A stretch of DNA of 64,000 nucleotides, from positions 248,001 to 312,000 of the forward strand of contig NZ_JAFCJJ010000001.1 in NCBI RefSeq assembly GCF_018131015.1, read 5' to 3'. Every line of letters starts with the position of its first letter. Position 1 is the stretch's first letter. The notes beneath the pieces were generated by a model that worked only from the letters and a program-made list of their open reading frames with translations, was not told where the DNA came from and searched no databases. This DNA is from Bradyrhizobium diazoefficiens. Its GTDB lineage: Bacteria; Pseudomonadota; Alphaproteobacteria; Rhizobiales; Xanthobacteraceae. Shown in pieces: positions 32,482 to 43,006 of the stretch. A program made the position numbers and the translations under genes.

Positions 32482-33759
32482 TCAGTGAGTCAAATTGTAC
32501 TGTGCGATGTAGGCGACGGCGCCTGCCAGGTAACCGGCAAGCGCGAGCCCGCCGATGCGGCGGGCGTACCAGAGGAACTCGATTTTCTCGATGCCCATCG
32601 CGGCGACGCCTGCGGCAGAGCCGATGATCAGGATCGAGCCGCCGGTTCCGGCGCAATAGGCGATGAATTCCCAGATGAAGCTGTCGGGCGGAAAGTGCGC
32701 CAGCTCGTACATGCCGATCGTCGCGGCCACGAGCGGCACGTTGTCGATGACGGCGCTGAGGAGGCCGAGCAGGATGACGATGATGTCGTGGCGGCCAATG
32801 GTTGCCTCGAGCCAGCGCGCCAGCATTGCGAGCATCCCGGCATGCTCGAGGGCCGCGACTGCGAGCAGGATTCCGACAAAGAACACGATTGCGGTCATGT
32901 CGATCCGCGTCAGGGCGTGGGCGAGGGTGAGAGGGCGGCGTTCGTCGTCGTTCTTACGCCGATGGACGATCTCGCCCACCAACCAGAGGATGCCGAGCCC
33001 GAACAGGATGCCCATGAAGGGCGCCAGGTGCGTTGTCGCCTTGAAGACCGGCACGGCGACCAGGATACCGAGTCCGAGGCCGAACATCAGGTTGCGCTCG
33101 AACGGATCGACCTTCGACCGGCTGTCATCCCTGGTCAGCGGCGCGATGACCTTCCTCCGCAGCGAAAAGCTTACGATCAGGAGCGGCACGAGGAGATTGA
33201 TCAGCGACGGCAGGATCAGCGCCGCCATGATGTTCACCGGCGTGATCTGCCCGCCAATCCACAGCATCGTCGTGGTGACGTCGCCGATGACGGTCCAGGC
33301 CCCGCCGGCATTCGCGGCGATCACGATGATGGAGGCGAACAGAAGCCGGTCGCTGCGTCCGCCGATCAGCTTCTGGATCAGTGAGACCATGACGATGGTC
33401 GTGGTCAAATTGTCCAGAATCGCGCTGAGGAAAAACGTGATGAAGCTGATGACCCAGATCAGTGTGATCTGGCTCCTGGTGCGGATCAGCGCGGTGATGA
33501 CTTCGAAGCCGTCATGGGCGTCGATGACCTCGACGATCGTCATCGCGCCGATCAGGAAGAACACGATCTGTGCGGTTGCACCGACGGATTCCCCGAGCTG
33601 TTGGTTGATCATCGCGGGGTCGTGCATCGCGGTCGCGTAGAACGTCCACAGCAGACCGGCGCCGATCAGTGCGCTCGCGCTCTTGCTGACCCCGAGGGGA
33701 TGCTCGAGCGCGATCGCCGCGTAAGCCAGAACGAAGACTGAAGCGAGTATGATCAGCAA
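32482..33759 (-). CDS. nhaD: Na+/H+ antiporter NhaD
   Basis: A 425-residue inner-membrane protein with 11-13 helices. Features of NhaD/ArsB-type antiporters are visible: GAMTIVEVIDAHDGFEVI in the second quarter, SAILDNLTTTIVMVSL with the conserved Asp-Asn-x-Thr, a matching VIDNVPLVAATIGM in the second half (the internal repeat), and GTGGSILIIGSAAGVAAMG near the end. Function: sodium extrusion coupled to proton uptake. Confidence 0.92.
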   Translation of the reverse strand: MLIILASVFVLAYAAIALEHPLGVSKSASALIGAGLLWTFYATAMHDPAMINQQLGESVGATAQIVFFLIGAMTIVEVIDAHDGFEVITALIRTRSQITLIWVISFITFFLSAILDNLTTTIVMVSLIQKLIGGRSDRLLFASIIVIAANAGGAWTVIGDVTTTMLWIGGQITPVNIMAALILPSLINLLVPLLIVSFSLRRKVIAPLTRDDSRSKVDPFERNLMFGLGLGILVAVPVFKATTHLAPFMGILFGLGILWLVGEIVHRRKNDDERRPLTLAHALTRIDMTAIVFFVGILLAVAALEHAGMLAMLARWLEATIGRHDIIVILLGLLSAVIDNVPLVAATIGMYELAHFPPDSFIWEFIAYCAGTGGSILIIGSAAGVAAMGIEKIEFLWYARRIGGLALAGYLAGAVAYIAQYNLTH

Positions 33760-33781
33760 GGCGATGACGGCTCGTCAACGA

Positions 33782-34654
33782 TCAGCGCGACAGGCGCGCA
33801 AGCAGGCTCGACGTGTCCCAGCGCTTGCCGCCCATCTTCTCGACTTCGGAATAGAACTGGTCGACCAGCGCGGTCACCGGCAGGTTGGCGCCGTTGCGGC
33901 GGGCTTCCGCCAGCGAGATCGAGAGGTCCTTGCGCATCCACTCGACCGCGAAGCCGAAATCGTACTTGCCATCGTTCATGGTCTTGTAGCGGTTCTCCAT
34001 CTGCCAGGATTGCGCGGCGCCCTTGGAGATGGTTTCGATCACGGCGGCGACGTCGAGGCCGCTCTTCTTGGCGAAGTGGATGCCCTCGGAGAGGCCCTGC
34101 ACGAGGCCGGCGATGCAGATCTGGTTGACCATTTTGGTGAGCTGGCCTGATCCGGCCGGCCCCAGCAGCTTGCACATCCGCGCATAGGCGCCGGTGATGA
34201 TCGGCTCGGCGCCGGCATAGGCGTCGGCGGCGCCGCCGCACATCACCGTCAGCACGCCGTTCTCGGCGCCGGCCTGGCCGCCGGACACCGGGGCGTCGAC
34301 GAACTTGAAGCCGGCCTTGGTGGCGGCGGCGTCGAGCTCGCGGGCGACCTCGGCGGAGGCCGTGGTGTGGTCGACGAAGGTCGCGCCCTTCTTCATGCCG
34401 GCGAAGGCGCCGTCGGCGCCGATCGTGACCGCGCGCAGGTCGTTGTCGTTGCCGACGCAGCACATCACGAAATCCTGGCCCTCGGCGGCGGCCTTCGGGG
34501 TGGCGGCGGTCTTGCCGCCAAACTTGTCCGCCCAATCCTTCGCTTTCGCCGCGGTGCGATTGTAGACGGTGACCTCATGGCCCCCTTTTTTCACGAGGTG
34601 TCCGGCCATGGGGAAGCCCATCACGCCGAGACCGAGGAAAGCGACTTTTGCCAT
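33782..34654 (-). CDS. Beta-hydroxyacid dehydrogenase (HIBADH family)
   Basis: A 290-residue NAD(P)-dependent oxidoreductase. The Rossmann motif is GLGVMGFPMAGHLVKKG, the substrate signature VDAPVSGGQAGAENGVLTVMCGG and the catalytic Lys in GQLTKMVNQI. The family includes 3-hydroxyisobutyrate dehydrogenase, tartronate semialdehyde reductase and related enzymes, and this member most resembles the tartronate/2-hydroxy-3-oxopropionate type; the substrate is not certain. ATG 34,654 follows the first good start; the frame is open upstream to 34,852. It is divergent from a VOC protein gene. Confidence 0.9.
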   Translation of the reverse strand: MAKVAFLGLGVMGFPMAGHLVKKGGHEVTVYNRTAAKAKDWADKFGGKTAATPKAAAEGQDFVMCCVGNDNDLRAVTIGADGAFAGMKKGATFVDHTTASAEVARELDAAATKAGFKFVDAPVSGGQAGAENGVLTVMCGGAADAYAGAEPIITGAYARMCKLLGPAGSGQLTKMVNQICIAGLVQGLSEGIHFAKKSGLDVAAVIETISKGAAQSWQMENRYKTMNDGKYDFGFAVEWMRKDLSISLAEARRNGANLPVTALVDQFYSEVEKMGGKRWDTSSLLARLSR

Positions 34655-34850
34655 GTGTGGGTACCTTGTCCGTAGTTTGGGTTTTACGGTTCTTGCCGGG
34701 CGAGGGGCACCGGTTCCGCCATTGCGGCAGGATCGGGCGCACCATAAACCGTTGAGCGGGCAGGGCAACGGCTTCGTTTGGCGGACCCCTGTGCTAGGAT
34801 GGCGCGGCCAGGACTCGAAACTTGGGGCAACAAAAACAGGGAGCGAAAGC

Positions 34851-35288
34851 ATGGGCGGCGTGAGCGTTGGCGTCCTCGATCATTTCAACATCCGGACCCG
34901 GAATCTGACCGAGACGGTCCGCTTCTACGAGGATGTGCTGGGCCTGGAAAAAGGCGCCCGGCCGAACTTCGCATTCCCTGGGGCCTGGATGTACAGCGAG
35001 GGCAAGCCGGTGGTGCACCTCGTGGATATTTCTCCGACCGCCGAGCCACAAAAGCCGGATTCCGGCGTTGTGCACCATGTCGCCTTCGCCAGCCGCGGGT
35101 TTGACGGCATGAAGCGGCGTCTCACCTCGAGGGGCATGGCGTTCGACTCCCGCCAGGTGCCCGGCGGCGAGCTCTGGCAGATCTTCGTCCACGATCCGAA
35201 CGGGGTGATGATCGAGCTGAACTACGAGGCTGCCCTGGAGCAGGGGGCCGCACCCGCCGAGACGGCCGACGACATCGGCAGGCAGTAG
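34851..35288 (+). CDS. VOC (glyoxalase/bleomycin-resistance) family protein
   Basis: A 145-residue protein of the vicinal oxygen chelate superfamily with one complete betaalphabetabetabeta pair: LDHFNIRTRNLTETVRFYEDVLGLEKG, then HHVAF and EL as the candidate metal ligands (His11, His80 region, Glu near 125). It could be a lactoylglutathione lyase or a ring-cleaving dioxygenase-like protein; substrate unknown. CAGGGA precedes the ATG. Confidence 0.85.
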   Translation: MGGVSVGVLDHFNIRTRNLTETVRFYEDVLGLEKGARPNFAFPGAWMYSEGKPVVHLVDISPTAEPQKPDSGVVHHVAFASRGFDGMKRRLTSRGMAFDSRQVPGGELWQIFVHDPNGVMIELNYEAALEQGAAPAETADDIGRQ

Positions 35289-35330
35289 CCTTTTGGGCGT
35301 TTCCGCTTTAATGGGGCATCCTCAAGCCTT

Positions 35331-35355
35331 GAGCATGATCTTCTGGATCATGCTC
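35331..35355. repeat. Short palindromic intergenic repeat
   Basis: GAGCATGATC, a 5-base loop, then GATCATGCTC: a perfect 10-base-pair inverted repeat upstream of mrp. The GAGCATGATC arm is typical of scattered palindromes in Bradyrhizobium intergenic DNA. Confidence 0.6.
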
Positions 35356-35372
35356 TGTTCAGGAGATGCGCC

Positions 35373-36506
35373 TTGAGCGTGACGCAGCAACAGGTTCTCG
35401 ACAGCCTCGCCAGGATCAAATCGCCGCGCGGGGTCGCGCTCACCAATGCCAATGTGCTGAGCGAGATCACCGCCTCCGACGGCAAGGTGTTCTTCTCGAT
35501 CAACGTCGAGGCCGCGGAGGCGCGGGCCTGGGAATCGGTCCGGGCCGAGGCCGAAGCCGCCGTGCGCGCCATTCCCGGCGTCACCACCGTGATGGTGGCG
35601 CTGACCGCCGAGCGCAAGCCGGGCTCCGCGCCTCCCCCGCCAACGCCAAGCCGTGGCACGCCGGGAGTCCAGCCGGCTCATGCGCACAAGCCGCCGCAGG
35701 GCGGCGGATCGCCGATGGCGCGGCAGTCCGAGATTCCGGGCGTTGGTGCCGTGATCGCCGTCGCCTCTGGCAAGGGCGGCGTCGGCAAATCGACCACCGC
35801 GCTCAATCTGGCGCTCGGCCTGCGCGACCTCGGCCTCAAGGTCGGGCTGCTCGATGCCGACATCTACGGCCCCTCGGTGCCGCGTCTGACGGGCCTGCGC
35901 GACAAGCCCGAGCTGAACGACGAGCGAAAGATGATTCCGCTCCGGCGCTTCGGCCTCGCCATCATGTCGATCGGCTTCCTGGTCGAGGAAGAGACCGCGA
36001 TGATTTGGCGCGGGCCGATGGTGATGTCGGCGGTGACGCAGATGCTGCGCGACGTCCAATGGGGCACGCTCGACGTGCTGGTCGTCGACATGCCGCCGGG
36101 CACCGGCGATGCCCAGCTCACGCTGGCGCAGAACGTGCCGCTGAAGGGCGCCGTCATCATCTCGACCCCGCAGGACCTGTCCCTGATCGACGCCCGGCGG
36201 GGGCTCGCGATGTTCAAGAAGGTCAATGTGCCCGTGCTCGGCATCGTCGAGAACATGAGCTACTTCCAGTGTCCCCATTGCGGCACGAAATCCGACATTT
36301 TCGGCCATGGCGGCGCGCGCCACGAGGCCGAGAAGCTCGGAGTACCGTTCCTGGGCGAGATCCCGCTGCACATGGCGATTCGCGCCACGTCCGATGCTGG
36401 TAATCCGGTGGTCGACAGCGAGCCGGATGGGCCCCATGCGGCGATCTACCGTGCGATCGCAGGCCAAGTCCGGGACCAGCTCAAGGGGATCATTGCCGCG
36501 GCCTGA
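35373..36506 (+). CDS. apbC: Iron-sulfur cluster carrier ATPase Mrp/ApbC
   Basis: A 377-residue P-loop ATPase. An N-terminal DUF59/MIP18-like domain (about 1-85), a Pro-rich linker (about 88-120) and the ApbC domain with the deviant Walker A VASGKGGVGKSTTA, DADIYGPSVPR, MPPGTGDAQLT, and the paired Cys CPHC that hold a bridging Fe-S cluster. It delivers Fe-S clusters to apoproteins. The start is TTG 35,373 with AGGAG 5 bases before it. Housekeeping gene. Confidence 0.95.
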   Translation: MSVTQQQVLDSLARIKSPRGVALTNANVLSEITASDGKVFFSINVEAAEARAWESVRAEAEAAVRAIPGVTTVMVALTAERKPGSAPPPPTPSRGTPGVQPAHAHKPPQGGGSPMARQSEIPGVGAVIAVASGKGGVGKSTTALNLALGLRDLGLKVGLLDADIYGPSVPRLTGLRDKPELNDERKMIPLRRFGLAIMSIGFLVEEETAMIWRGPMVMSAVTQMLRDVQWGTLDVLVVDMPPGTGDAQLTLAQNVPLKGAVIISTPQDLSLIDARRGLAMFKKVNVPVLGIVENMSYFQCPHCGTKSDIFGHGGARHEAEKLGVPFLGEIPLHMAIRATSDAGNPVVDSEPDGPHAAIYRAIAGQVRDQLKGIIAAA

Positions 36507-36517
36507 GTGGGTCGTGA

Positions 36518-37792
<1,275 letters not shown>

Positions 37793-37818
37793 TCAATCCG
37801 AAGTCGGACAAGACCGGA

Positions 37819-37848
37819 AAGCCCGGCCTCGATGAGGCCGGGCTTTTT
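37819..37848 (+). terminator. Strong intrinsic terminator
   Basis: Perfect 12-base-pair stem AAGCCCGGCCTC / GAGGCCGGGCTT with a 3-base loop and then TTTTT, 27 bases after the TRAP binding-protein stop. Confidence 0.92.
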
Positions 37849-38082
37849 GTTTGCCGAAGCGTATCCGGGGGCTCGAGCAAAAATGTGAAAAACAACCCCA
37901 TGCACCGTTGAAGCAGGGTTCGGGCTGACAGGCCGGTCGACGCCGCCAACGGATTGATGCGTCGGGGCGAATCAGCGCAAAGGCGTAATCGTCATGAGGT
38001 CGGGGGAAACCAGCATCGGAAGATAGGAACGACCGCATGGGCCGACCGTTGAGCGCGCGGCTCAATCGCTCCGGAGGCCCGC

Positions 38083-38310
38083 ATGTCGCAGGACAAGAAG
38101 CCCGTGACACCCACACAGCCGGAAAAATCCCGCGAGGACGAAGCGCGCGAAGTCGCCCGGGAATATGCCGATCAGCAGCGCCAGGTCATCGACAAGCTCC
38201 GCAAGCGGGACGGGCACGCCGGGGAGGGGCGTGTGATTGCCGGCAGCGCCGGCCAAGATACGGCTGTGCTGTCGTGCCGGGAACGCAGGACAATGCAGCG
38301 TTACTCGTGA
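38083..38310 (+). CDS. Small hypothetical protein
   Basis: A 75-residue, highly charged product: SREDEAREVAREYADQQRQVIDKLRKR looks like a common short rhizobial helical protein, but the rest (from about 44) is atypical for it and may be a run-on past a lost stop. GGAGGC precedes the ATG. The last 10 bases overlap the end of the convergent LysR gene. Function unknown. Confidence 0.5.
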   Translation: MSQDKKPVTPTQPEKSREDEAREVAREYADQQRQVIDKLRKRDGHAGEGRVIAGSAGQDTAVLSCRERRTMQRYS

Positions 38311-39206
38311 ATGATGGGCAGTGCGCGAAGATGGCGGACGGCATATTCCGTGAATGCTCGCACGGCCGGCGCCATGTGGCGAGAGCTCGGCACGACGACC
38401 TGGACAGGATATGGCGGCGGTTCGAACCCGGGAAGCAGTCGGACGAGCTTTCCAGCCGACAATTCCTGGGCGACCTGATAGGAAAACAGGCGGGAGATCC
38501 CCTGATCTGACAAGACTGCGGAAATCACCGTGTCCAGGTCGGTGGCCATCAGGCGCGGGACCACGCGGACGGCTTGTAGACGCCCGCGCCCCTGGAAACG
38601 CCATTCCATCGGCGCGGGTATCCCTGTAAAGAACACGATTTGATGCTTCGCCAGGTCGCGCGGGCTGCGGATTTCCGGCCGATTGCGCAAGTATGCGGGA
38701 GTCGCGACCAGGACACGTCTGATGGCCCCCACCCGCCTTGCGACGAGACGGGAGTCGGCGAGTTGACCAATCCGGATCGCGACATCGATGCCTTCCTCGA
38801 TCAGATCGAGGGTGCGTTCGCCCATAATCATCTCCATGCGTAGACCCCGATGGATATCGAGGAAGCTTGACGCGATTGGAGCGACATGGCGGCGACCGAA
38901 CACGCTCGGTGCGGTGATCCGCAACACGCCATGCAAGGGCGCTCCTTCCTTTTCGATCATCTCGTCGATGGTTTCGGCGTAGTTCGCGAGCAGCGCTCTT
39001 GCTCGCTCGGCGAAACGGCGGCCCGATTCCGTCAGCGCAAGCCGGCGAGTCGTTCTCTCGATCAATCGCCTGCCCACGCGCTCTTCCATCGCCGCGAGAG
39101 CGCGCGTGACCGCGGGCGGCGAGCGCTTCAACCGCTTGGCGGCGCCTGCAAGGCTTCCCGCCTCGACGATCGCCACGAATGCCTCCAATTCCTCGATGCG
39201 ATCCAC
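38301..39206 (-). CDS. LysR family transcriptional regulator
   Basis: A 301-residue regulator with an N-terminal winged HTH (about 1-60, FVAIVEAGSLAGAAKRLKRSPPAVTRALAAMEERVG) and a LysR substrate-binding domain with TAPSVFGRRHVAPI. The closest type is the CrgA/AaeR-like group acting on aromatic or quinone-type signals, but no target is obvious: the next gene (39,373) is divergent and encodes an unknown secreted protein. Intergenic DNA between is AT-rich. Confidence 0.9.
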   Translation of the reverse strand: MDRIEELEAFVAIVEAGSLAGAAKRLKRSPPAVTRALAAMEERVGRRLIERTTRRLALTESGRRFAERARALLANYAETIDEMIEKEGAPLHGVLRITAPSVFGRRHVAPIASSFLDIHRGLRMEMIMGERTLDLIEEGIDVAIRIGQLADSRLVARRVGAIRRVLVATPAYLRNRPEIRSPRDLAKHQIVFFTGIPAPMEWRFQGRGRLQAVRVVPRLMATDLDTVISAVLSDQGISRLFSYQVAQELSAGKLVRLLPGFEPPPYPVQVVVPSSRHMAPAVRAFTEYAVRHLRALPIIHE

Positions 39207-39372
39207 TGTGTTTCTTCCGATAACTGAAAGTATGACTTTCAGAATTAATTATAGGGGAAGATTGGAAGGAGTCCTAAGTTTATCTGCGTGCGAGCCGAGC
39301 CGACGGTGAGGAGTGGTCGCCCTAACACGGGCCTCGTCCCGCCGCTTTTGGGAACAGGTTGGGTGACACCAG

Positions 39373-40161
39373 ATGGATATCACCTGCATTGCAGCTGTAA
39401 CGGGACAGGCGATTGCCTTCGCCAAGTGCGTGTTGCAGCTCCTCACGCGAGGCTTGGCGAGACTACATGGTTCGAAATGGTGGCGTGGGCGCACGGCATT
39501 GGCCGTGTTGTTACTCTGCAACGCGTTGGTCCTGAGCTCGACGAACAATGCCGAAGCGCAATGCACTGCGCGGGATGTTATGCAGAATCAGTTGGCTCGC
39601 AAGACGGTTCCTTTCCAACCGTCACAGCGTCTGGTGACCTCGGCGAACGTCGTTCCCGTGTGGAGGACGATCGCAACAGGGACATATCCGGATTCGTTGG
39701 CCCTGCGTAACGCGTTGAGCGCCATCGGTTGCGGCGTCGGCGGCCTGGCGGCAGAGATACTTGCCCGACCGGCTTTTATCGTCAACGCCGGGAAAGCCGA
39801 CATCGAGCTTCTTGCGGTGTCCGCAGCCGAACTGGGCGTGCAGGGCGAGACGGCTGCGCTGCGGCAAATCTACGCCGCCGCACAACAACTTGGGTTTGCG
39901 CTTGCGCCCGCTGAAATTGGTCCGCAACTGAGGCTTCAATATCTGGACCAGCCGATCGGGGAGTTTCTCATCATCGGCATGGAGCCGATCACGACGTGGA
40001 CGGGCGATCCAGTCATCCTGACTGTCGCCAATGGTGGAGCAGGCCTCATCCTCATCGGTCAGGAAGGCCACGACGATGTGAGAATATCGACTGCGTCCCG
40101 TTTCATATTCGTGCGTTCCGACCGCGCGCAGCCCGCCTCGCTCTCTCGCCGCAGCTTTTGA
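39373..40161 (+). CDS. Secreted protein of unknown function
   Basis: A 262-residue product with a long N-terminus, then a membrane or signal segment (TALAVLLLCNALVLSSTNNAEA, about 41-62) with a cleavage-like site ANAEA. Following is DVMQNQLARKTVPFQPSQRL and a body rich in beta-turns with no known motif. The late signal segment may mean the true start is an internal Met nearer to it. Divergent from the LysR gene. Base composition is slightly low for the region. Confidence 0.55.
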   Translation: MDITCIAAVTGQAIAFAKCVLQLLTRGLARLHGSKWWRGRTALAVLLLCNALVLSSTNNAEAQCTARDVMQNQLARKTVPFQPSQRLVTSANVVPVWRTIATGTYPDSLALRNALSAIGCGVGGLAAEILARPAFIVNAGKADIELLAVSAAELGVQGETAALRQIYAAAQQLGFALAPAEIGPQLRLQYLDQPIGEFLIIGMEPITTWTGDPVILTVANGGAGLILIGQEGHDDVRISTASRFIFVRSDRAQPASLSRRSF

Positions 40162-40187
40162 GCAACAGCCGGTCGCAGGAGGTAAGG

Positions 40188-40559
40188 ATGCCGGAGAGAG
40201 TCAAAGAGATGTTCTCCGCCAGATGGGCAGCCGCGCTGGCTGGTCTGTTGGCGCTGGTGGGTCCGGCGCTCGGTCGGGACGACGGTCGCTACGCAAATTC
40301 ACCGCTGAGATCATGGTTCGAAAGTCTGCAAAGTGAATTTGGGCAGTGCTGTACCAATGCAGATGGATACATCGTGTCGGAACCGGATTGGGAATCCGAC
40401 AAGGGAAACTATCGCGTCCGCATCGACGGAGAGTGGGTCATCGTGCCCAACGGCGCCGTTCTCACGCAACCCAACCGTGCCGGTCACACCATGGTTTGGA
40501 AATACTACATCGACGGTCATCCGCGAGTCCGCTGCTTCCTGCCCGGCAGCATGACCTGA
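40188..40559 (+). CDS. Secreted protein, conserved in rhizobia, function unknown
   Basis: A 123-residue product with a signal peptide (AALAGLLALVGPALG, cleavage near 29) and a body with QSEFGQCCTNADGYIV, a WESDKGNYRVRIDGEWVIVP strand pair and RVRCFLPGS near the end. The three Cys suggest disulfide bonding. A very strong ribosome site (CAGGAGGTAAGG) precedes the ATG at 40,188. It follows the secreted unknown gene by 26 bases and could be its operon partner. Confidence 0.75.
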   Translation: MPERVKEMFSARWAAALAGLLALVGPALGRDDGRYANSPLRSWFESLQSEFGQCCTNADGYIVSEPDWESDKGNYRVRIDGEWVIVPNGAVLTQPNRAGHTMVWKYYIDGHPRVRCFLPGSMT

Positions 40560-40848
40560 GCGTCCGACCTTCCCGCATCAAGCTGTTGCAACTGGACGGC
40601 GCAAAATCCGATCCTGCCTGGCGCCACCGCCTATGGCTTCCGGGCCAAGGGCAGCAATGGCTTCCCGTCGCCGCCGACAGCACATCCGCGGCCTTGTGAG
40701 GTCATGTTCCAACTGGCTTACGCGAACCTGACAGGCCTGGTCGATGGCCCGTTAGCTTTTTTGCTGGCCCAAACCCTGCGAATGGTGGAAGAGAGCAGGC
40801 GAGCGGCGCGAGCCGCGGACCTGGACCGGACCATCCGGCGGACAAGCG

Positions 40849-41523
40849 ATGCGCCTTCTGATCGTCGAGGACAATGCCGAGCTGTCGCGGCTCGTCGCCA
40901 GCGGGCTGGCGGCGGCCGGCTATGAGAGCGACATCGTCGGCACCGGCACCGAAGCGCGCGAGGCGGTGCGCAACGTCAACTATGCCGCGATGATCCTCGA
41001 CCTCGGCCTGCCCGACGGTGACGGCCTGACCGTGCTGCGCGAGCTGCGCCGCCAGATGGAGCCGCTGCCGGTGCTGGTGCTGACCGCGCGCGGCGGCCTG
41101 CAGGACCGTGTCAGCGGCCTGCGCAGCGGCGCCGACGACTATCTCGCCAAGCCGTTCGCGATGGAGGAGCTGGTGGCCCGGCTGGAGGCGGTCCTGCGCC
41201 GCCCCGGCCAGTTGCTCGGCCGCTCGCTGCGTCTCGCCAATCTCGTCTACGACACCGAGAGCCGACAGATCTTCGTCGACGACCAGCCGAAGTTCATCTC
41301 GTCGCGCGAGACCTCGGTGCTCGAGATCCTGCTGCGGCGGCAGGGCAGGGTGGTGCCGAAGAAGAACGTCGAGGACCACATCTTCGGGCTCGAGGGCGAC
41401 GTCGCCTCCAACGCGGTCGAGGTCTACGTCTCGCGGCTGCGCAAGCAGCTCGCCGAGCACGGTGCCAAAGTCGTGATCCACACCATCCGCGGTGTCGGCT
41501 ACCTCATGACCGAGGAGAAGTAG
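40849..41523 (+). CDS. OmpR-type response regulator (TctD/QseB-like)
   Basis: A 224-residue regulator: receiver domain with phosphorylatable Asp51 (ILDLGLPDGDG), Thr79 and Lys101 (YLAKPF), then an OmpR winged helix ending YVSRLRKQL and TIRGVGYLM. It precedes its kinase by one base and is most similar to TctD/QseB regulators. The 289 bases upstream (40,560-40,848) hold no gene but will contain the promoter. The nearest transporter is the convergent TRAP pair; tricarboxylate control is a guess. Confidence 0.92.
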   Translation: MRLLIVEDNAELSRLVASGLAAAGYESDIVGTGTEAREAVRNVNYAAMILDLGLPDGDGLTVLRELRRQMEPLPVLVLTARGGLQDRVSGLRSGADDYLAKPFAMEELVARLEAVLRRPGQLLGRSLRLANLVYDTESRQIFVDDQPKFISSRETSVLEILLRRQGRVVPKKNVEDHIFGLEGDVASNAVEVYVSRLRKQLAEHGAKVVIHTIRGVGYLMTEEK

Positions 41524-41524
41524 C

Positions 41525-42877
41525 ATGGCTGCCGCCGGTTCCTGGGGCCGGTCGCCGACCTTCAAATCGCTGATCTCGCGCATCGTGTTCATGCACATCG
41601 TCGCGGTCGCGGTGGTCGCGATCTTCCTGCCGCTGGTGCTGTTCTGGCTGTTGAATTCGGAGGTCAACCAGCTCCATCGCGCCGCCATGCGTGCCCAGGC
41701 GGAGGTGCTGGCCGAGCGCATCGTCGCGCAAGCGGACGGCACGCTGACGTTCAACCTGCCCGACAGCCTGCGCGGGCTCTACTCCGACGCCTATGGCCGC
41801 TACCAGTACGACATTCGCGATGTCGAGGGCCGCCTGCTGTTCTCCTCGCGTCCACGTTCCAGCGCCGCGGCGCCGCCGCCCGAGACCATTTCCGGGGCTG
41901 CCGTCACCCGGCTGTTCGACGGCAAGCCGGTGCGCATCCAGGTCGCCGAGGACCTGTCGCATCGCGACGTCATCATCGACGACATCATCTCCAACTTCTT
42001 CCGCAAGGTGGGGTGGATCACGATCCCGGTCCTGCTGGTCCTGCTCGCCGCCGACATCATCATCTTCCGCCGCGCGCTGGCGCCGCTGTGGAAGGCCTCG
42101 GAACAGGCCAGCAATATCGGCCCGGCGCGCACCGACATCCGCCTGCCGACCGAGCAGATCCCGCGCGAGATCGTGCCGCTGGTCACCGCCGTCAACGAGG
42201 CGCTCGACCGCCTCGAGGGCGGTTTTCGCGTGCAACGGCAGTTCACGGCCGACGCCGCGCATCAACTGCGCACGCCGCTCGCGATCCTGCGCACGAGGAT
42301 CGAAACGCTCGGCGACGGCGCGGCAAAGCAGGCGCTGCTCGCCGACATCGAGGGCATGAGCCGCATCGTCGCCCAGCTGCTCGAGATCGCCGAGCTCGAC
42401 ACGCTGGTGCTCGATCCCGGCGAGACCGCCGACCTGCGTGCCGTCTGCACCGACGTGGTCGGCACCATCGCGCCGTTCGCGATCGCCCAGCACAAGGACA
42501 TCGCGCTCAAGGGCTCGGATAGCCCGGTGATGATCCACGGCAATGCCGAGATGCTGCAGCGCGCGATCTTCAACCTCGCCGAAAACGCCATCAAGTTCAC
42601 CGCGAAGGACACCTCCGTCGACGTCGAGGTCGGCGAGGACGGTGTGGTGCGCGTGCGCGATTGCGGGCCCGGCATCGCCGAGGCCGAGCGCGAGCTGATC
42701 TTCCAGCGCTTCTGGCGCCGCGACCGCCAGCGCTCCGACGGCGCGGGCCTCGGGCTGTCGATCGTGCGCGGGGTCGCGGACGATCACGCCGCGACGGTCG
42801 CCGTGGAGAATTTGCCGGGAGGCGGCGCGGAGTTCACGTTGCGGTTTCGGCTGGCGGACGCGCCGGGTGGCGTGTGA
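41525..42877 (+). CDS. Sensor histidine kinase (TctE-like)
   Basis: A 450-residue two-helix sensor: membrane helices at about 20-43 and 163-182 enclose a periplasmic sensor (2CSK-N-like) domain. HisKA has His246 (ADAAHQLRTPLAIL) and the ATPase domain has NAENAIKF, GPGIAEAE and GAGLGLSIV. It starts two bases after the regulator stop, so the pair is co-expressed. TctE-type kinases usually sense di- or tricarboxylates; the TRAP transporter genes 0.7 kb downstream are a possible target. Confidence 0.92.
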   Translation: MAAAGSWGRSPTFKSLISRIVFMHIVAVAVVAIFLPLVLFWLLNSEVNQLHRAAMRAQAEVLAERIVAQADGTLTFNLPDSLRGLYSDAYGRYQYDIRDVEGRLLFSSRPRSSAAAPPPETISGAAVTRLFDGKPVRIQVAEDLSHRDVIIDDIISNFFRKVGWITIPVLLVLLAADIIIFRRALAPLWKASEQASNIGPARTDIRLPTEQIPREIVPLVTAVNEALDRLEGGFRVQRQFTADAAHQLRTPLAILRTRIETLGDGAAKQALLADIEGMSRIVAQLLEIAELDTLVLDPGETADLRAVCTDVVGTIAPFAIAQHKDIALKGSDSPVMIHGNAEMLQRAIFNLAENAIKFTAKDTSVDVEVGEDGVVRVRDCGPGIAEAERELIFQRFWRRDRQRSDGAGLGLSIVRGVADDHAATVAVENLPGGGAEFTLRFRLADAPGGV

Positions 42878-43006
42878 CGATCGCGCTGGCGTGCAAGGTG
42901 GCAACGACAAGAAGCCGCGTGCCCGTGGCAGGCGGTCTACCCTTCGTTGCGGCGCGAGCGTATAGTCGTGGTGCCGTCCAGGCACGCAGCCGTCAGGAAC
43001 TCACCC

